From Piromyces finnis (Eukaryota > Neocallimastigomycota > Neocallimastigomycetes > Neocallimastigales > Neocallimastigaceae): 64,000 bases of DNA. Made by a program: the position numbers and the translations under genes. Location of the stretch: contig MCFH01000030.1 of the NCBI GenBank assembly GCA_002104945.1, positions 558,001 to 622,000 on the forward strand. The letters run 5' to 3'. The notes beneath the pieces are model-generated. The model saw only the letters and a list, made by a program, of their open reading frames with translations, was not told the origin of the DNA and searched no databases. How positions within the stretch are numbered: position 1 is the first letter of the stretch; each line of letters starts with the position of its first letter. This document shows positions 1-15,420 of the stretch, piece by piece.

Positions 1-7
1 TGCAGGA

Positions 8-436
8 ATGATTTTGAGTACAGAAAGATTACGTAGCAAGAAAGCATTATTACTTTCATATATAGAATTTTACAAATTAAAACATGTTACAAATCACAAC
101 GATAGTTTATCTATGCTATTGGATATGTTTGATAAGGATGGACCTACTTTAAGATTTCCGGCCTCTCCTGGAGGGATAGAAGCTATCCAAAAAACTTCAT
201 ATTATTATATTTATAAAAGATTTTTGAATATGATCCAATATTCTCCAGAATATGAGATAATTCAACAGTGTAAAAATAGAAATATACAGCGCAATTTTAT
301 GGATGAATTTTTTCGCGGTAAATTAGAAAAAATAAGTGCAGTATATGAAAATCGACCACCAAAGTTTAAATCTAAAATTAAATTGGCTATACAGGATTAC
401 AAGTTGAAATCGAATACACCTCAAACAAAAAAATAG
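8..436 (+). CDS. Uncharacterised protein fragment, upstream half of a broken gene
   Basis: I do not recognise this protein. The frame is open to the left edge of the window, so the ATG at 8 may be internal, and a CAG just before it could be an intron acceptor. The 142 residues are rich in Lys, Tyr and Ile, and look soluble and helical, with no signal peptide or membrane segment. The frame closes at a TAG directly after an A7 run (427-433). Stepping back one base at that run opens the next frame, which carries acidic repeats. The two stretches are therefore probably one gene with a frame break. Both the reading frame and the function are uncertain. Confidence 0.4.
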   Translation: MILSTERLRSKKALLLSYIEFYKLKHVTNHNDSLSMLLDMFDKDGPTLRFPASPGGIEAIQKTSYYYIYKRFLNMIQYSPEYEIIQQCKNRNIQRNFMDEFFRGKLEKISAVYENRPPKFKSKIKLAIQDYKLKSNTPQTKK

Positions 437-993
437 TGAAAACTTCTGAAACGGTACCATTACCAGAAAATGGCCTATCACCGAAGAATACTGAAAGGAA
501 TGTAGTATGTCTAAATTCAAAAGTAAAGAATTCTAATAATAATGAATATTTTGATGATTATTTGAATAACATTTCAGATTCAGATTATGATTCTATTTTT
601 AATAATGTGGTCTTTTCCTTGGAAACTAGCTCTAGTCAACATGGAGAAACAGAGAGTAGTTTAGACGAGGATTTCGATAATGATTTTGATAACTTTTCTG
701 ATACAGATTACGACTCTATTGTTAATAATATTGTTTCTTCAGGACCTGACTCAAGTCAACAAGAAAAAACAGAGAGTAGTTTAGACGAAGATTTTGATAA
801 TGATTTTGATAACTTTTCTGATACAGATTACGACTCTATTGTTAATAATGCAATTTCTTCACAACTTTGTTCAAGCCAATAAAGTAAAGTAGATGACTCT
901 GATGAATATTTTGATGACTATATTAACAATCTATCTGATACAGATTATGATTCTATTGTTAATGATACAGTTCAGGTTACTAATACCTACTAA
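436..993 (+). pseudogene. Acidic Asp/Ser repeat region, interrupted by a stop
   Basis: This frame carries a tandem protein repeat of about 45 residues built around DEDFDNDFDNFSDTDYDSIV. Two copies are nearly identical and flanking copies are more diverged. A TAA at 880-882 stops the frame, but the same frame then continues with another recognisable unit (DDYINNLSDTDYDSIV) up to a TAA at 991-993. The repeat array thus crosses a nonsense codon. Together with the frame break at the A7 run upstream, this suggests a decaying gene. The array is highly negatively charged and probably disordered. I cannot name a family. Confidence 0.45.
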
Positions 994-1736
994 TATAAAT
1001 TATCACTATACCCATTATTATAAAAATGAAAAATAATTTTATTATTAACGATATACTTCATTGTATTAAATATATATTATAATATATTTTAATATATTTA
1101 CAATATAAATTTAGTCATATTATTTCATTTAATTTAAATTATGTAACCTTAAATTATTCAATAAATTGAATTATTAATTAATATATTGTAAATTAATAAT
1201 AAATTAATTCATTATTTAAAAATCCTTTAAGTTTATTGGTTATTTTTTAGGTAATTTTATTTGTTTTAATTCTTCTAATCACAAAAGTTTTATTATTTAT
1301 TATAGTTTTTGATTTATGTCACACAATATTTATGATTTGAATTTATTTAGTTAAATAATCATTCATTCATTTATTTCAATATTTTCTAAAAATTTGCTTT
1401 TAACCTAACCATTTATAATCATGAATAAAATTAAATATTTCATTACTTTTTTGCTATTAATAGTAAATATATTATTTACGCTTCAATTATATATTATTAT
1501 ATATTACCAATACTAATCAATTGCTATTAATTTATAATGTTTTTTTTTGTAATTTTTATCCTTTTTTTTTTTTTTAAAAAAAAAACTTAAAGTAATTTTT
1601 TTTTTTTATAATAAAAACAATAGTTAAAAAAAAAAAAAATTTAAAAGGAATTATCACTTACAAATTCATTTTTATATAAAGAATTATTAAAAAGAATTTA
1701 CTCTCAACCAATAAAGAATATAAATAAAATATAAAA
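994..1736. other. AT-rich intergenic stretch
   Basis: Very AT-rich DNA with long A and T runs just upstream of the next gene. I see no coding signal. It presumably holds the promoter of the gene starting at 1737, but no specific element can be singled out. Confidence 0.6.
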
Positions 1737-3092
1737 ATGAAATCTTCAATTGTTGTATTATTATTTACATTAATTGTTGCTGCTTTTGCTGAAAAGGAAA
1801 TTGCTATTACAGAACCAAATCAAGCTACAGTATGGCAATTCGGTAATGTTTATGAAGTTAAATGGAATACTGAAAGAACTGGTCCTGCAACATTAAATCT
1901 TGTAAGTTTTTCATTAATAAAGTAAAAAGATGTAATTTTTTTATAAAAATAAAATAACAAATGTGAAAAATGTGAATAATGAATTATCAAAATTATATTA
2001 TTGTAAAACAATTTTATAAATTATTTAGTAGATAAATTTATAACAAAATGAAAATGTACAATAGTTAATAATGTACAAGTAATAGTTAATGATATATGGG
2101 TATATTCAAAAAAAAAAAAAAAAAAAAAAAAAATACCGAGAAAACATATATATTACCGAGTATTAATATATTATAAATGGTCAATATTTTTATTATTTTT
2201 ATAAAAATTTATTTTCAAATTTTTATAAAAATTGAAAATAAATATTTACAAATAATAAATTGTAAATAATTAAGTTTTTTTTTTAAAAAAGAAGTGACAT
2301 GCAAAAAAACAAAAAATGAGAAAGAAAAATATATAAAAATTTATTGAGAAAATTAATTAGAATTATATATTAAAAGTAATAAATAATAGTTAAGCGTAGA
2401 ACGTAAAACAATGAATTTAAAATTAAAAATTTGCAAGCACAAAGAAATTTAAAGGAAAAAAAAAATATTATAGGAATCTCAATTCTTTTTAATACTTTTT
2501 TTATCAAATGAACAATAATTGAATAACAAGATTTTATATATTTATAAATGACTGTTTAATTATTATTAATATTTTTTTGATGTTTAAAAAAAATTATTAA
2601 AATTCAGATATACTATGAAGGTCCAGATCCAACCCAAAGTAAAGATAATCCATTCATGAATATCAAGGTTGATCATTTAGAAGCTGGATCAGTATCATTT
2701 GATTTAGTAAGTATAAGTAACATTTACAAAAATAATAATTTATAATAAAAACCAAGGAATAAAAATAATAAAAATACATAAAAGGAAATATTATTAAATA
2801 ATTATGATTTTAACAAACTTTTTTTTTAATTTGCTATTTTTAGAGAGATACTGTTGCTAAAATTGATGATGTTAAAAAGCAATTACCAATTAGTGCCAAA
2901 AAATATTTCCTTCGTTTTGATGATTTAAAAAATACTGGTTATTCACCAACTTTCACAATTAATGGTGGTGAATTAAATGACCAACAAGTTAAAGATTTTA
3001 AAGATAAGAAATCTGGTACTTCAAGTTATGCTTATACTGCTGTCATTGCTATTGTAATTGGTATTATCACTACACTTACCAACATTTTTTAA
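1737..3092 (+). CDS. Secreted GPI-type protein with Kre9/Knh1-like N-terminal domain
   Basis: Three exons (1737-1901, 2608-2706, 2844-3092) join in phase 0 to give 170 residues. Both introns have GTAAGT donors and AG acceptors. The protein starts with a signal peptide (about residues 1-18, ending AFA). The motif ITEPNQATVWQFGNVYEVKW and the following WNT match the start of the Ig-like domain of the Kre9/Knh1 N-terminal family, known from fungal cell-surface proteins linked to beta-glucan assembly. A Gly/Ser spacer and a hydrophobic C-terminal tail of about 20 residues fit a GPI-anchor signal. It is short for the family, with no long Ser/Thr stalk. The exact role is unproven. Intron 1 is long (706 bp) and contains an A run of more than 20. 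Confidence 0.75.
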
Positions 3093-6112
<3,020 letters not shown>

Positions 6113-7021
6113 ATGGCCAACCCAAAGGTAAATTGAATAGGAAAGATATAAAATTAAAGGGAGATGAATGATAGAATTAGAAATAAAAACAAAAGTGAAA
6201 TTCCTAAAATTATAAAACAATTAAAATATAGAAAATAAAATAGTTTATAAAAGTAGTCATATATATAAAATGATCAAAAATAAATAATTTTTAAAAGTAT
6301 GCTGAAATAAATATTAATAAAATGATTATTTTATTTAATTTAAATTGTATAGGTTTACTTCGATGTTACTGCTAACGACCAACCACTTGGTCGTATTGTC
6401 ATGGAAGTAAGTATAAATTTGAAGTAAAAAAATATGTATAATTTTGGTATTTTAAATAAAGTAATCTAAAATTTTATTATAAAAATAATTTATTTTATAT
6501 AAAAAGCTCTACGCTAATGTCTGTCCAAAGACTGGTAAATATTAATTTATTATTAATTAAAAGCTTAATTTATTATTATAAATAAATAGATTATTAATAA
6601 ACTCTATTTTTTATTATAATTAGCTGAAAACTTCCGTGCTTTATGTACTGGTGAAAAGGGTTACGGTTACAAGGGTTGTACCTTCCACCGTATCATTCCA
6701 AACTTCATGATTCAAGGTGGTGACTTCACTAACCACAACGGTACTGGTGGTAGATCTATCTACGGTGCTAGATTCGCTGATGAAAACTTCTCCCTTAAGC
6801 ACACTGGTCTTGGTACTCTTTCCATGGCTAACGCTGGTCCAAACACCAACGGTTCCCAATTCTTCATCTGTACCGTTAAGACTTCCTGGTTAGATGGTAA
6901 GCACGTCGTCTTCGGTAAGGCTGTTGAAGGTTTAGAAGTCGTTAAGGCTATTGAATCCTTCGGTACTGACTCTGGTAGTCCAAAGGCCAGAATCGTCATT
7001 GCTGACTGTGGTCAATTATAA
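6113..7021 (+). CDS. Cyclophilin A, peptidyl-prolyl cis-trans isomerase
   Basis: Four exons (6113-6127, 6353-6406, 6507-6534, 6624-7021) give 164 residues, about the length of a single-domain cytosolic cyclophilin A. It catalyses cis-trans isomerisation of prolyl bonds and is the usual target of cyclosporin. All key residues are present at cyclophilin A numbering. These include Arg55 in FHRIIP, Phe60 and Gln63 in FMIQGGDF, the [15 protein letters not shown] segment, and Trp and His in [11 protein letters not shown]. There is no signal peptide or organelle extension, so it is likely cytosolic. The last exon is much richer in C-ending codons (TTC, GTC, AAC) than other genes here, as expected of a highly expressed gene. 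The first exon is only five codons. Confidence 0.97.
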
Positions 7022-7539
7022 GCAAATTAATAATGAAAGACATTAATTATTAATATAAATATTTTTTTATAATTGATAAAAAAATACTAATTTAATAATT
7101 TCAAAATAATGTTAAAAACGCGAAAGTAAAATGAACTTTTTATTTCATAGAAAATAAATTCAATGAAATAAAATGGTAAGAAGTATTAAAAGTAAAGCGA
7201 TAATACTTGTCAATATATAAAATATATTGATAACAATGCATTTATAAAGTAAAACTAAAAAAAAAATATAAAATAAAAAAATTACAAATAAAAATTTTAT
7301 TATTATTTTAAATTGAAGTGTTGAAAATGAAAAGTTTATTAAAGGTGAAAGTAATATATATATGGAAATTTATAAATACTTTAGAAGGGGAAAAGGTTTA
7401 TATTTTTAACAAAGTATTTTGTTTTTGTTCGATTGAACGTAATGTAAGAATCAATTCATTATTTATTTTTCGAAATGGAAGTAAGAGAAAATATTTATAA
7501 CTATATTTTTGCGTTCTTTCTTGGTGAAACTTTATGTGT
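7022..7539. other. Intergenic stretch between cyclophilin and LINE copy 1
   Basis: AT-rich. A frame of about 60 codons at 7318-7500 has no recognisable features and is probably chance. Confidence 0.5.
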
Positions 7540-7574
7540 ATCAAAGGAAATCCAATCAAAGCGCAATATTATGA

Positions 7575-10500
7575 TTTCAATCTCAACATTCAACAATTAA
7601 TTCTAATAGTTCTATCAACTCTGATAAAAGTTCAATAGTTGATAGTTCTTCAGTTTCACAGCCATCTAGTAATAGTTCTACTTATTCCTCTGATGCATCA
7701 TCCATTAATAATGATGACCTTGATAATAATAATAATAGCAACGATTCTTCCTCATCCAACAAGCCTGATAACTTTTCTTTTTGTCTTAGTTGGAACACCA
7801 ATGGGTGGAATCATGAAAAGAGAGATAGTATTAGCTATTTCACAGCTATTTTCAAACCATTATTTTTATGTTTCCAAGAAACTGGTAATGGTTCTGGTTC
7901 GAATACAGATTATCCTTGTCGTGTTACTTTGCGAAACTATAGACACTTTTTCAAGAAAGCTGATGAATCAGTTCCTGGAATGAGAGGTTTATATTTAGGT
8001 TTTCACAATTCGTGTCAAGCCTCACTTGAAAACTTCTCTGGAAAGTATATTATTTCTATTTATACTTTTAGTCTCTGGAATAGATTCAAATGCTCGATTG
8101 GAAATGTTTATATGCCTCATAGTCATCACAACATCTATGTTGATCATGCAAAGTTAGAAGTTCGCTTGTGGTTACAAACTCATTCATCCCATCCATCGAT
8201 TCTTGTTGGTGATTTTAATATGTCTAAAGTAAAATTATCCAACTGGTTATCAACTAATGGATTAGGAGATTGGGAAATTCTTCCGCTTAGAGGGTCTACT
8301 ATCTCTTGGACTCGAGGTGATCAATCTTCCGACATTGACCATGCTCTTATCAATTCGAAGATGAAAGATCTTATTCACTCAGGATCATTTATAAATAATT
8401 TTTATCCTGTATCAGACCATAAGCCACTTCTTATTAATGGTAAAATTATTCCTATGGAAGATTTTTCTAATGACTTTAATGTTCCTAAGAAAATTCTGAA
8501 ATGGAATAGATTAAAATGTATTGAGGAAAAGGAATCTATTCTTAGTCATAATAAATTCCAAATTCTTTCAGCAAAATTCAACGATCCTAATGTTTCTACA
8601 GATGAACTTTCCAAAGAGTTTACTTCAACTGCTTTTTCAATTGCAGACGAGCTCAGTATTACCTCAGCAAATTATGTTATAAAGTCTTCATTTCATATTT
8701 CACAACAAATTTTTAATCTTCAAAAAATCAAAATGAAGTTGTATAAGAGATTTAAAAAAGAAAGAATTTATGATATAGATGAATTTATTAAAAGAATTAA
8801 AATCTACCGTAAGCTCATTGATTACATCCACAAAAGATGTAATGAATTTAGGAAACAAGAATATCTTCATTGGATTAAAACAGGATGTGAGTATGAAGAG
8901 TCATAATCCTAAGAAGGCCTGGAAATGGATCAAGAAAACTGCAAAAATTGGAAAAGATTCTTTCTTTATTGCTCAACCAATTAAAAACAAAAATGGAGAA
9001 TTAGTTGTTGCCACGGAAGAACAACTAGATGTGTGGCATGATCATTTCGAAAATCTTGCATCAGATCCAAGTGGTGTAAGTCTTGATTTGGAGCATTGGT
9101 ATGAAAAACCAAAGAATAAACGTTTTTCACTTCCTATGCTTGATGAGTGGGATATCAACCAAGATATTAGTATTGATGAAGTCAAGTCAGCTATCCTCTC
9201 TACTCCAAATTATAAAGCATCAGGTCCGGATGGTATTCCAATTGAATTTTACAAAGCATTAATTCCATCAAGTAATGATTCTAATAATGCTACAGATAAT
9301 AATTCTTCCGGCGGTAATACCACTTCAGATAATGATGCTCATGGTTTAAATTTTATTCTTAAATTATTCAACCGTATTTGGGATGGAGACTTCCCCAACT
9401 CATGGAATGAATCCAGTATTGTTTCTATTCCTAAGAAGGGAGATTTGACAGATTGTGATAACTATCGAGGTATATCACTTATCAATAATGGCATTAAGTT
9501 GATTTCCAAAATTGTCACCACTAGAATCTCAGAATATGGTCTAAAGGATAATTTCATTAGACCTGAACAATTTGGTTTTCGAAAAAAGGAAGAAAGTATC
9601 AGTCTTTTCATTTCAATCCAAGAAATATGCCGTAGACGTCAATTAGATAATAAAGAGACATATTTGGCCTTTTTAGATCTCAGGAAAGCATACGATTCAG
9701 TCCCAATCGGTAATATTCTCCATAAATTAGATTGTTTAGGAATCCGAGGTAAGAGTTTACAATTCATCAAAAATTTATATTTAACATCTAAGGCTAATGT
9801 CAAATTAGATGGACAATTCTCGAAATCTTTTGATGTGAAGAAAGGAGTCCGTCAAGGTTGCCCACTTTCTCCTATTCTCTTTAATCTCTTTATTAATGAT
9901 ATATTTAAAGAGTGCGAAGATCTAGGAGTCAGTTTAGGTGACACTCGATGCTGTGGTGGACTTTTTGCAGATGATATAGTTATTTGTGCTCCAACAAGAG
10001 GATGATTAAAAAAGATGCTTAGAAGAGTTAATGAATGGGCCTTGTATAATGAAATGGAATTTGGTATCCAGAAATGTTCAACGATGGTGATTCGTCCTGA
10101 ATCAATAGAAAATCAGATCAAGAGAGATCCAACATTTTACTTAGCAGGACAACCCATTCCAACTACTGATTGCTATACTTATCTTGGTGTTCCATTTGAT
10201 AAGAATTTGTCCCTTAAACCAGTAATTAAAGCTCTTAATAACAAGGTTTTGAAAGGACTTTTCTCAGTCAGTAAATTCTTAAGAAATCATAATATTCCTA
10301 TTCCTTTCAAAAAACTAGTACTTAACTCACAAGTGATTAGCAGAGTTTCATACTTTGCACCATTACTTGGATCCAACAAAGCTAGGTCTAGGATTGCTCA
10401 GAAGCATGTTAACAAAGGAATACGATGGGTTGCCGGAGTTCATAAAGCCGTATCGTTTATATCTTTATACTCTATCTCAAAAGATTTGAATATTCCTCCA

Positions 10501-11436
10501 TTGTCAGCCAAATGTGCGTTAGCTCAGGTTAGATGTTTTAACAAATGGAAAAACTCGAATTGTATTATCTCACACCTTGTCAATTACATTCCTAAATTTA
10601 GAAAATACACGTGGTGCAAATCAAGTAGGACACTTGATAAAAAACTAAAGAAACATGGAGATATTAAAGCAGTTAAAAACTTTTATTGGAAAGATCTCAA
10701 AAGGAATTCAATCAAAGCGCAATATTATGATGATAATAAATTTAGTGAAACTAAAGATTTTATTAAATTATGTTATGAATACCCAGAGTTTGCCTATGGC
10801 TTCTACTGGCTATTGAAAGCAAGAAGCGGATACAAGTTGGATGCTAGAGTTGCCAAAGCTGCTAAATTTGTTGATCCAGTTTGTCCTAACTACTGTCCAT
10901 GTTGCAAGTGTGGAGATCAAAGTTTTAAACATTGGTTATTAGATTGTCCAACATTTAGAGATATCCGTATTAAGCATTATGATTCCATAGTCCAGCTATT
11001 AAATTTTTTCAGTAAACGTAATTCCAACAATCCTATCAATAATAATGAAAATGTTAATATCAGTAGAGATAGCAATAGTATTAATAGTAATAGTAGCAAT
11101 AGTAGTAATAATAATAACAATAGTAGTAGTAGAAATAATAATATTAGTAATGATAATAGTGAAGATAATAATTCTAATTTAGATAGTAATTTAGTTAATG
11201 ATAGTAATAGTTCTAATAATCCGGTGAATATTAATGTGTATGATTATTCTAGTGTGTGCAGTAAAATATTTAAATTCCTTCTTGGGGGAAGAAGTTTTAA
11301 CAATATTAATTACAATTCAAGGGAATGGAAAGAACTTTGTAAGCGTCAGATTCAATCTGGTACTAATGAAGGAACACCATTCTTGACGGTAACCGCGGAA
11401 CTTCTAACCAAAATCATGCCTTTTGCTATTGGCTAG
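7575..11436 (+). pseudogene. LINE endonuclease-reverse transcriptase polyprotein, broken in two places
   Basis: Domains in order: Ser/Asn-rich linker (7575-7770); APE endonuclease (about 7770-8460) with SWNTNGW, FQE, GDFN, SDIDHAL and SDHKPL; RT (about 9200-10200) with YKASGPDGIP, LDLRKAYDSVP, KKGVRQGCPLSPILFN and the FADD catalytic motif at about 9965; a connection domain; CPCCKCG..KHWLLDCP knuckle (about 10890-10950); Asn/Ser-rich low-complexity insert (11030-11220); conserved end MPFAIG. Compared with copy 3, two bases are missing near 8891, so the endonuclease frame ends at 8906 and the RT frame is out of register. The RT frame is then cut by a TGA at 10003-10005 just after FADD. No active protein is expected. 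Confidence 0.9.
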
Positions 11437-11524
11437 CAATGGTCAATGTTCAAAAGGTTTGAAGCAACATCCAAGAGCGTCAATGCTGAAGAAACAGTAA
11501 GACAGGCCAGGAGGGCCAGCGCAA

Positions 11525-11587
11525 CCAATGGAGATCATAATTTTGTTCCATGACAAAATTTTGATCTTTGGCTCGGTGTCCCATTGG
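11525..11587 (+). other. Conserved 3' UTR hairpin of the LINE
   Basis: Arms 11532-11546 and 11553-11567 pair over 15 bp with one mismatch around a 6-nt loop (TCCATG). A further outer pair (CCAATGG at 11525, CCATTGG at 11581) encloses it. The same fold is present at 20616-20678 and, with changes in the outer arm, at 54926-54989. Such structures commonly serve as the RT recognition site in LINE RNA. That role is inferred here. Confidence 0.6.
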
Positions 11588-11799
11588 AAGTCAAATACAA
11601 TTATTATACTTTAGTATGATAGTGGCTTTCTTACTTTAATTAAAATTACTAGAATACATTATACCCAATTTTTATTCATTTGTGTTTATTTAAACATATT
11701 TTATTTTTATTTTTATTTTTAATTTTTTATGTAACATGTATTATAATTTTAATTAAATTAATAATAAAGTTTAAAATATTTGATCCTAAAAAAAAAAAA

Positions 11800-14700
11800 G
11801 ACCTAATCGAGAGCGCCGACGTCTCATCGATATTTATAAGATAGACTAATTAAATATTAATTATAGTTTTGTCTCCTGTAAATTCTTAATTTTGAGAATA
11901 TTTTTTATTTAGAATACGATCGTATGAACAATTTAATTGAAAGGAGTATAATAAAAATGTCTATACTTTTAAATATTATTTTTAAGGTGGGTGGGAAATT
12001 TACTGTAAGTTTAGAAAATATATATATTGTTGCTTTGACTTTTTTGCAGATGATATACTTATTTTATCACCAAGAACATATATATAAAGTTAAATGAAGA
12101 TAATAAATAAGCTGTCCATAATAAAATTTATATTTAATACCAATAGATGTTTAACAAAAATAGTATTTATTTTTGTAAGTACAATTATCCTAAAGCCAGT
12201 AATATTCAACATTTTATATATCTAAAGTATATTTAAATTAAATATAATTAAGATTTTAAATATTAATCGAAATGAAATTAAATTCTATTACAAATTTATA
12301 TGGTTTATTTAATCTAGTAAATATAATTAAAAAGATATAAAATTAATTTTTCAGATGCTATTAATAATTTGATAAAAAATTTTACGGATATTAGAAATAA
12401 TAATTATAATAAAAGAAATAAAGAATCCTCAAGTATTTTTCTTATAGATACTTATGTATCTTTCTGGAGAAATTAAAAAACAAGAAATCAATATATTTTC
12501 TTGGGTACAAAAATAAGAATATTTTAATGGTTAAGTTTTGTAAAAAAAAAAAAAAAAAATTAAAAAATTTTGCAATTAAAATATATAATTTATATTATTG
12601 TTATTATATAAATCTTATTTATTAAGAATTAATATTTATTAAATATATTAATCCTTCTTAATTACATATTTAAAACATTATTTAAGTTTTATCATTAAAA
12701 AAAAAAAAAAAATAGAAATAAAATACTATTAAGTAATATTCTAATTTCTTATGTTTTATTTATTACTTTTAATATAAATTATTCTTAAATAAATATATTA
12801 AAGTTTTAATGTTTTAAAAATATTCATTTTGTTTTAACAAATTAGCGAACTGGTTATGATACAAATTTCAAAAAGTTTATGGTAAATTAAACTGTTTTTT
12901 TTTTTTTCTTATCCTAATTATAATTTATTATTGAAATTATAATTATTTTAGGTATTTAATAAAAAAAAGAAACCTAGTATATCCATAATATATTATAGGA
13001 ATAAATAATTTTTTTTTCTTCAAGTTTTCAAGTTTTATTAAAAAAAAAAAAAATTTCCTATTTATTTAACATTTATTAATAATTAAAGTTTAAAAGCTAT
13101 ATTAAATTTTATATCTTTAATAGTTAAGAAATATTACACAAAATTATATACAAAATAGGTAAATGTAACAAAAAAGAAAAATATTTATATAAAAGTTTTT
13201 TTCTTTTTTAAAGTATTATTGTATTATTATTATCATTAAAAAAAAATAATGATAATTTTAAATTATGCCAATAGATACAAATACTTGTACACATTACAAA
13301 AGATACCCGTACATTATATATTTTATTTTTCAAAATTAAATTTATATTATTTTTTTTTTAGTGTTGGTTTTATTTTTCAAATTTTAATAGTTATTTTTCA
13401 TTATAATAGTTATTGATTATTAAAACTTTATTATTATTTAAAATATAATTGTGAAACAATATATATTTTGTATTATTATATTAAATAAAACTTTGTGGTG
13501 AATATTAAATTATCATTAAATAATTATTATAAATTCCAATTTTTTATTTCGATAATTTAAAAACATTTCAAATAGATCTGATATAAATTACATGTTTCTT
13601 TTTTTTTCTTTTATTATAACATTTCATTAATGTTTAATTAATATTAAAATATATAAAATTAATACAATAACAGTTAACTGATAGAAATTATAAGTTTTTT
13701 TATTCTTCTAAAAAAAAAGTATGAATAATTAATATGGGAATGAACATTAATTGAAATTATAAAATATTATTATTGTATTGCCCAATAAGATAAAACAAAA
13801 TTAGATGGATTGTCCTTTTCATATCAAACTTTATTTCTATTTAAAATCTCAAAATTACAATTATACCATATAGAATAATAATAAAAAATAAAATTGATTA
13901 TCACTTTTTGAAAATACAATTTTAAGAATATCATTTTTCACTATCGCATTATTATGTATAAATAATTTATGTTATTATATATTATAATAAATAAATACTA
14001 CTAAATTAACCATATACACTATATATTTTTATTAATATTAATGATTTTATAATGATTAAATATTAATAAAGTATATATATCAAAAATGATAGTATTAGTT
14101 TTAAGTATTTTTTTTTTCATCCAAGATATAAAGTTTAATTTTATTTTATTAAAAAACTTCATATTAATATATTTTTAATTAAATATAAATTAAAAACTTC
14201 AGAAATAATAGTTAATGTTTCCCTTTTAATTAAATTTTAATTAAAAAATTTCCATAAATAATAATATTTAGAATTTATACAAATAATTTTTAAAAACTCA
14301 TAATTTAATGTTTATTTATTCACTAATATTTAATATTAGTATTGATTTGAGGAATAATAATAGAAATAAAAATATAATAGTTATACCACTACTACTAATA
14401 ATGATAATAAGATAAAACCATAAAAAAATATAAAAAATATATAAATTATTAAAATTTTTAAGATTTATAAAAGTTTTATAATTTTTATTATATTTGCTAA
14501 AAGTTATTATTATCAATAATTATTATAATTAGAAATTAGTATTATAATATTTGCATAATAATAAAAAAGAAAGTTACTATAATACTAAAAAAAATGTTTT
14601 ATTTTATATTTTTTTAGGCAAAACATTAATATTATCTATTTTAAAATATAATAAAAATTCAAAATTTTATTGGTTTTTGCTTTATTAGTAGTTGCATCTA

Positions 14701-15420
14701 AAAAATTTAAACTTTTAATACTTATAATTTTAAGTTTACCACATAATATCGAGAAATTTAAAGATAAAAATAGTTATTTTAATTTCTACTTTAATTTCTA
14801 TAAAATGATTCTATTTGTTAAAGGAAAAAAAGTCTCGTATATTGTTGGTAATGATTTATTAATATTAACATTATTGGTATATAAAGTTATTTTAATTTTT
14901 AGTTTTTATTAAATTACTGGTTTTTTATATATATATATATTGATTATTATTATGCCTTTTTATTTGTTATTTTATTATTATTATACCTACTTTTTTTTAA
15001 AAGGTTACTTTTTAATATTAATATTATTATTTTTAAAAATCTAAAATATTATGAAAATTTTTAAAACTTTATTATTAAGTTTTTTTATTGAATATTTTAG
15101 ATCATAATGATTTCTTAATATTATTATTTTTTGTACTACCAATTTTGCTTTTTAGTATAAAAAGAATGTTTTTGAACTTTTTTTGCATCTCATTACTAAT
15201 AAAAAGTATATAATTAATTTTTATTTAATTTCTTTTATAATAAAAAGAAAAAAAAAAGAGTAATATTATTATTATTACTCTTTTGTAAATTTGTAATATA
15301 TATAAAAAAAATAATATTTTTTAAATAATTTTTTTATTTAAGATAGAAAAATTAATATTACAGAAAATAAATATTTAAAAATTAATAATTTATTAGATAA
15401 TATAAGTAAATTAATTAAAA
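11800..15420. other. Long AT-rich intergenic region upstream of the CotH gene
   Basis: Mostly A/T runs. The first ~700 bp (11800-12500) is more complex and holds a small reverse-transcriptase relic. From 12.5 to 15.4 kb I see no coding signal. Frames at 14316-14516 and 14670-14912 are Ile/Leu/Phe-rich chance products. Confidence 0.6.
12029..12087 (+). pseudogene. Reverse-transcriptase relic (FADD motif)
   Basis: The frame reads CFDFFADDILILSPRTYI, which is the catalytic FADD motif of a LINE-type RT with its flanks. It differs from the FADDIVICAP of the three LINE copies here, so it belongs to another, older family. Downstream at about 12115-12215, NTNRCLTKIV and LKPVI in shifted frames may be further remnants. 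Confidence 0.4.

Larger units (their letters stand above)
7540..11799 (+). mobile_element. LINE copy 1 (non-LTR retrotransposon), nearly full length
   Basis: The element encodes an APE-type endonuclease, a reverse transcriptase and a C-terminal CCHC-type knuckle, followed by a 3' UTR and an A run (about 11788-11799). It lacks the 5' end seen in copy 3 (51.1 kb). Instead, the first ~35 bp (7540-7574) match an internal part of the element (around 10700-10735), so its 5' end is chimeric. It is about 98% identical by eye to copy 2 over the shared 1.8 kb. Two lesions disable it: a 2-bp deletion near 8891 and a TGC-to-TGA change at 10003-10005. I see no clear target-site duplication. The domain order and RT motifs resemble L1/Tx1-like elements, but the clade is an inference. 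Confidence 0.9.

Noticed and set aside
6641-6999. Minus-strand frames over the last cyclophilin exon
   Set aside because: They are shadows of a strongly conserved plus-strand exon.
7318-7500. 60-codon frame between cyclophilin and the LINE
   Set aside because: It has no domain, no context and ordinary length for chance in this region.
14670-14912. 80-codon hydrophobic frame upstream of the CotH gene
   Set aside because: It is rich in Ile, Leu and Phe only because of base composition; there is no start context or conserved motif.
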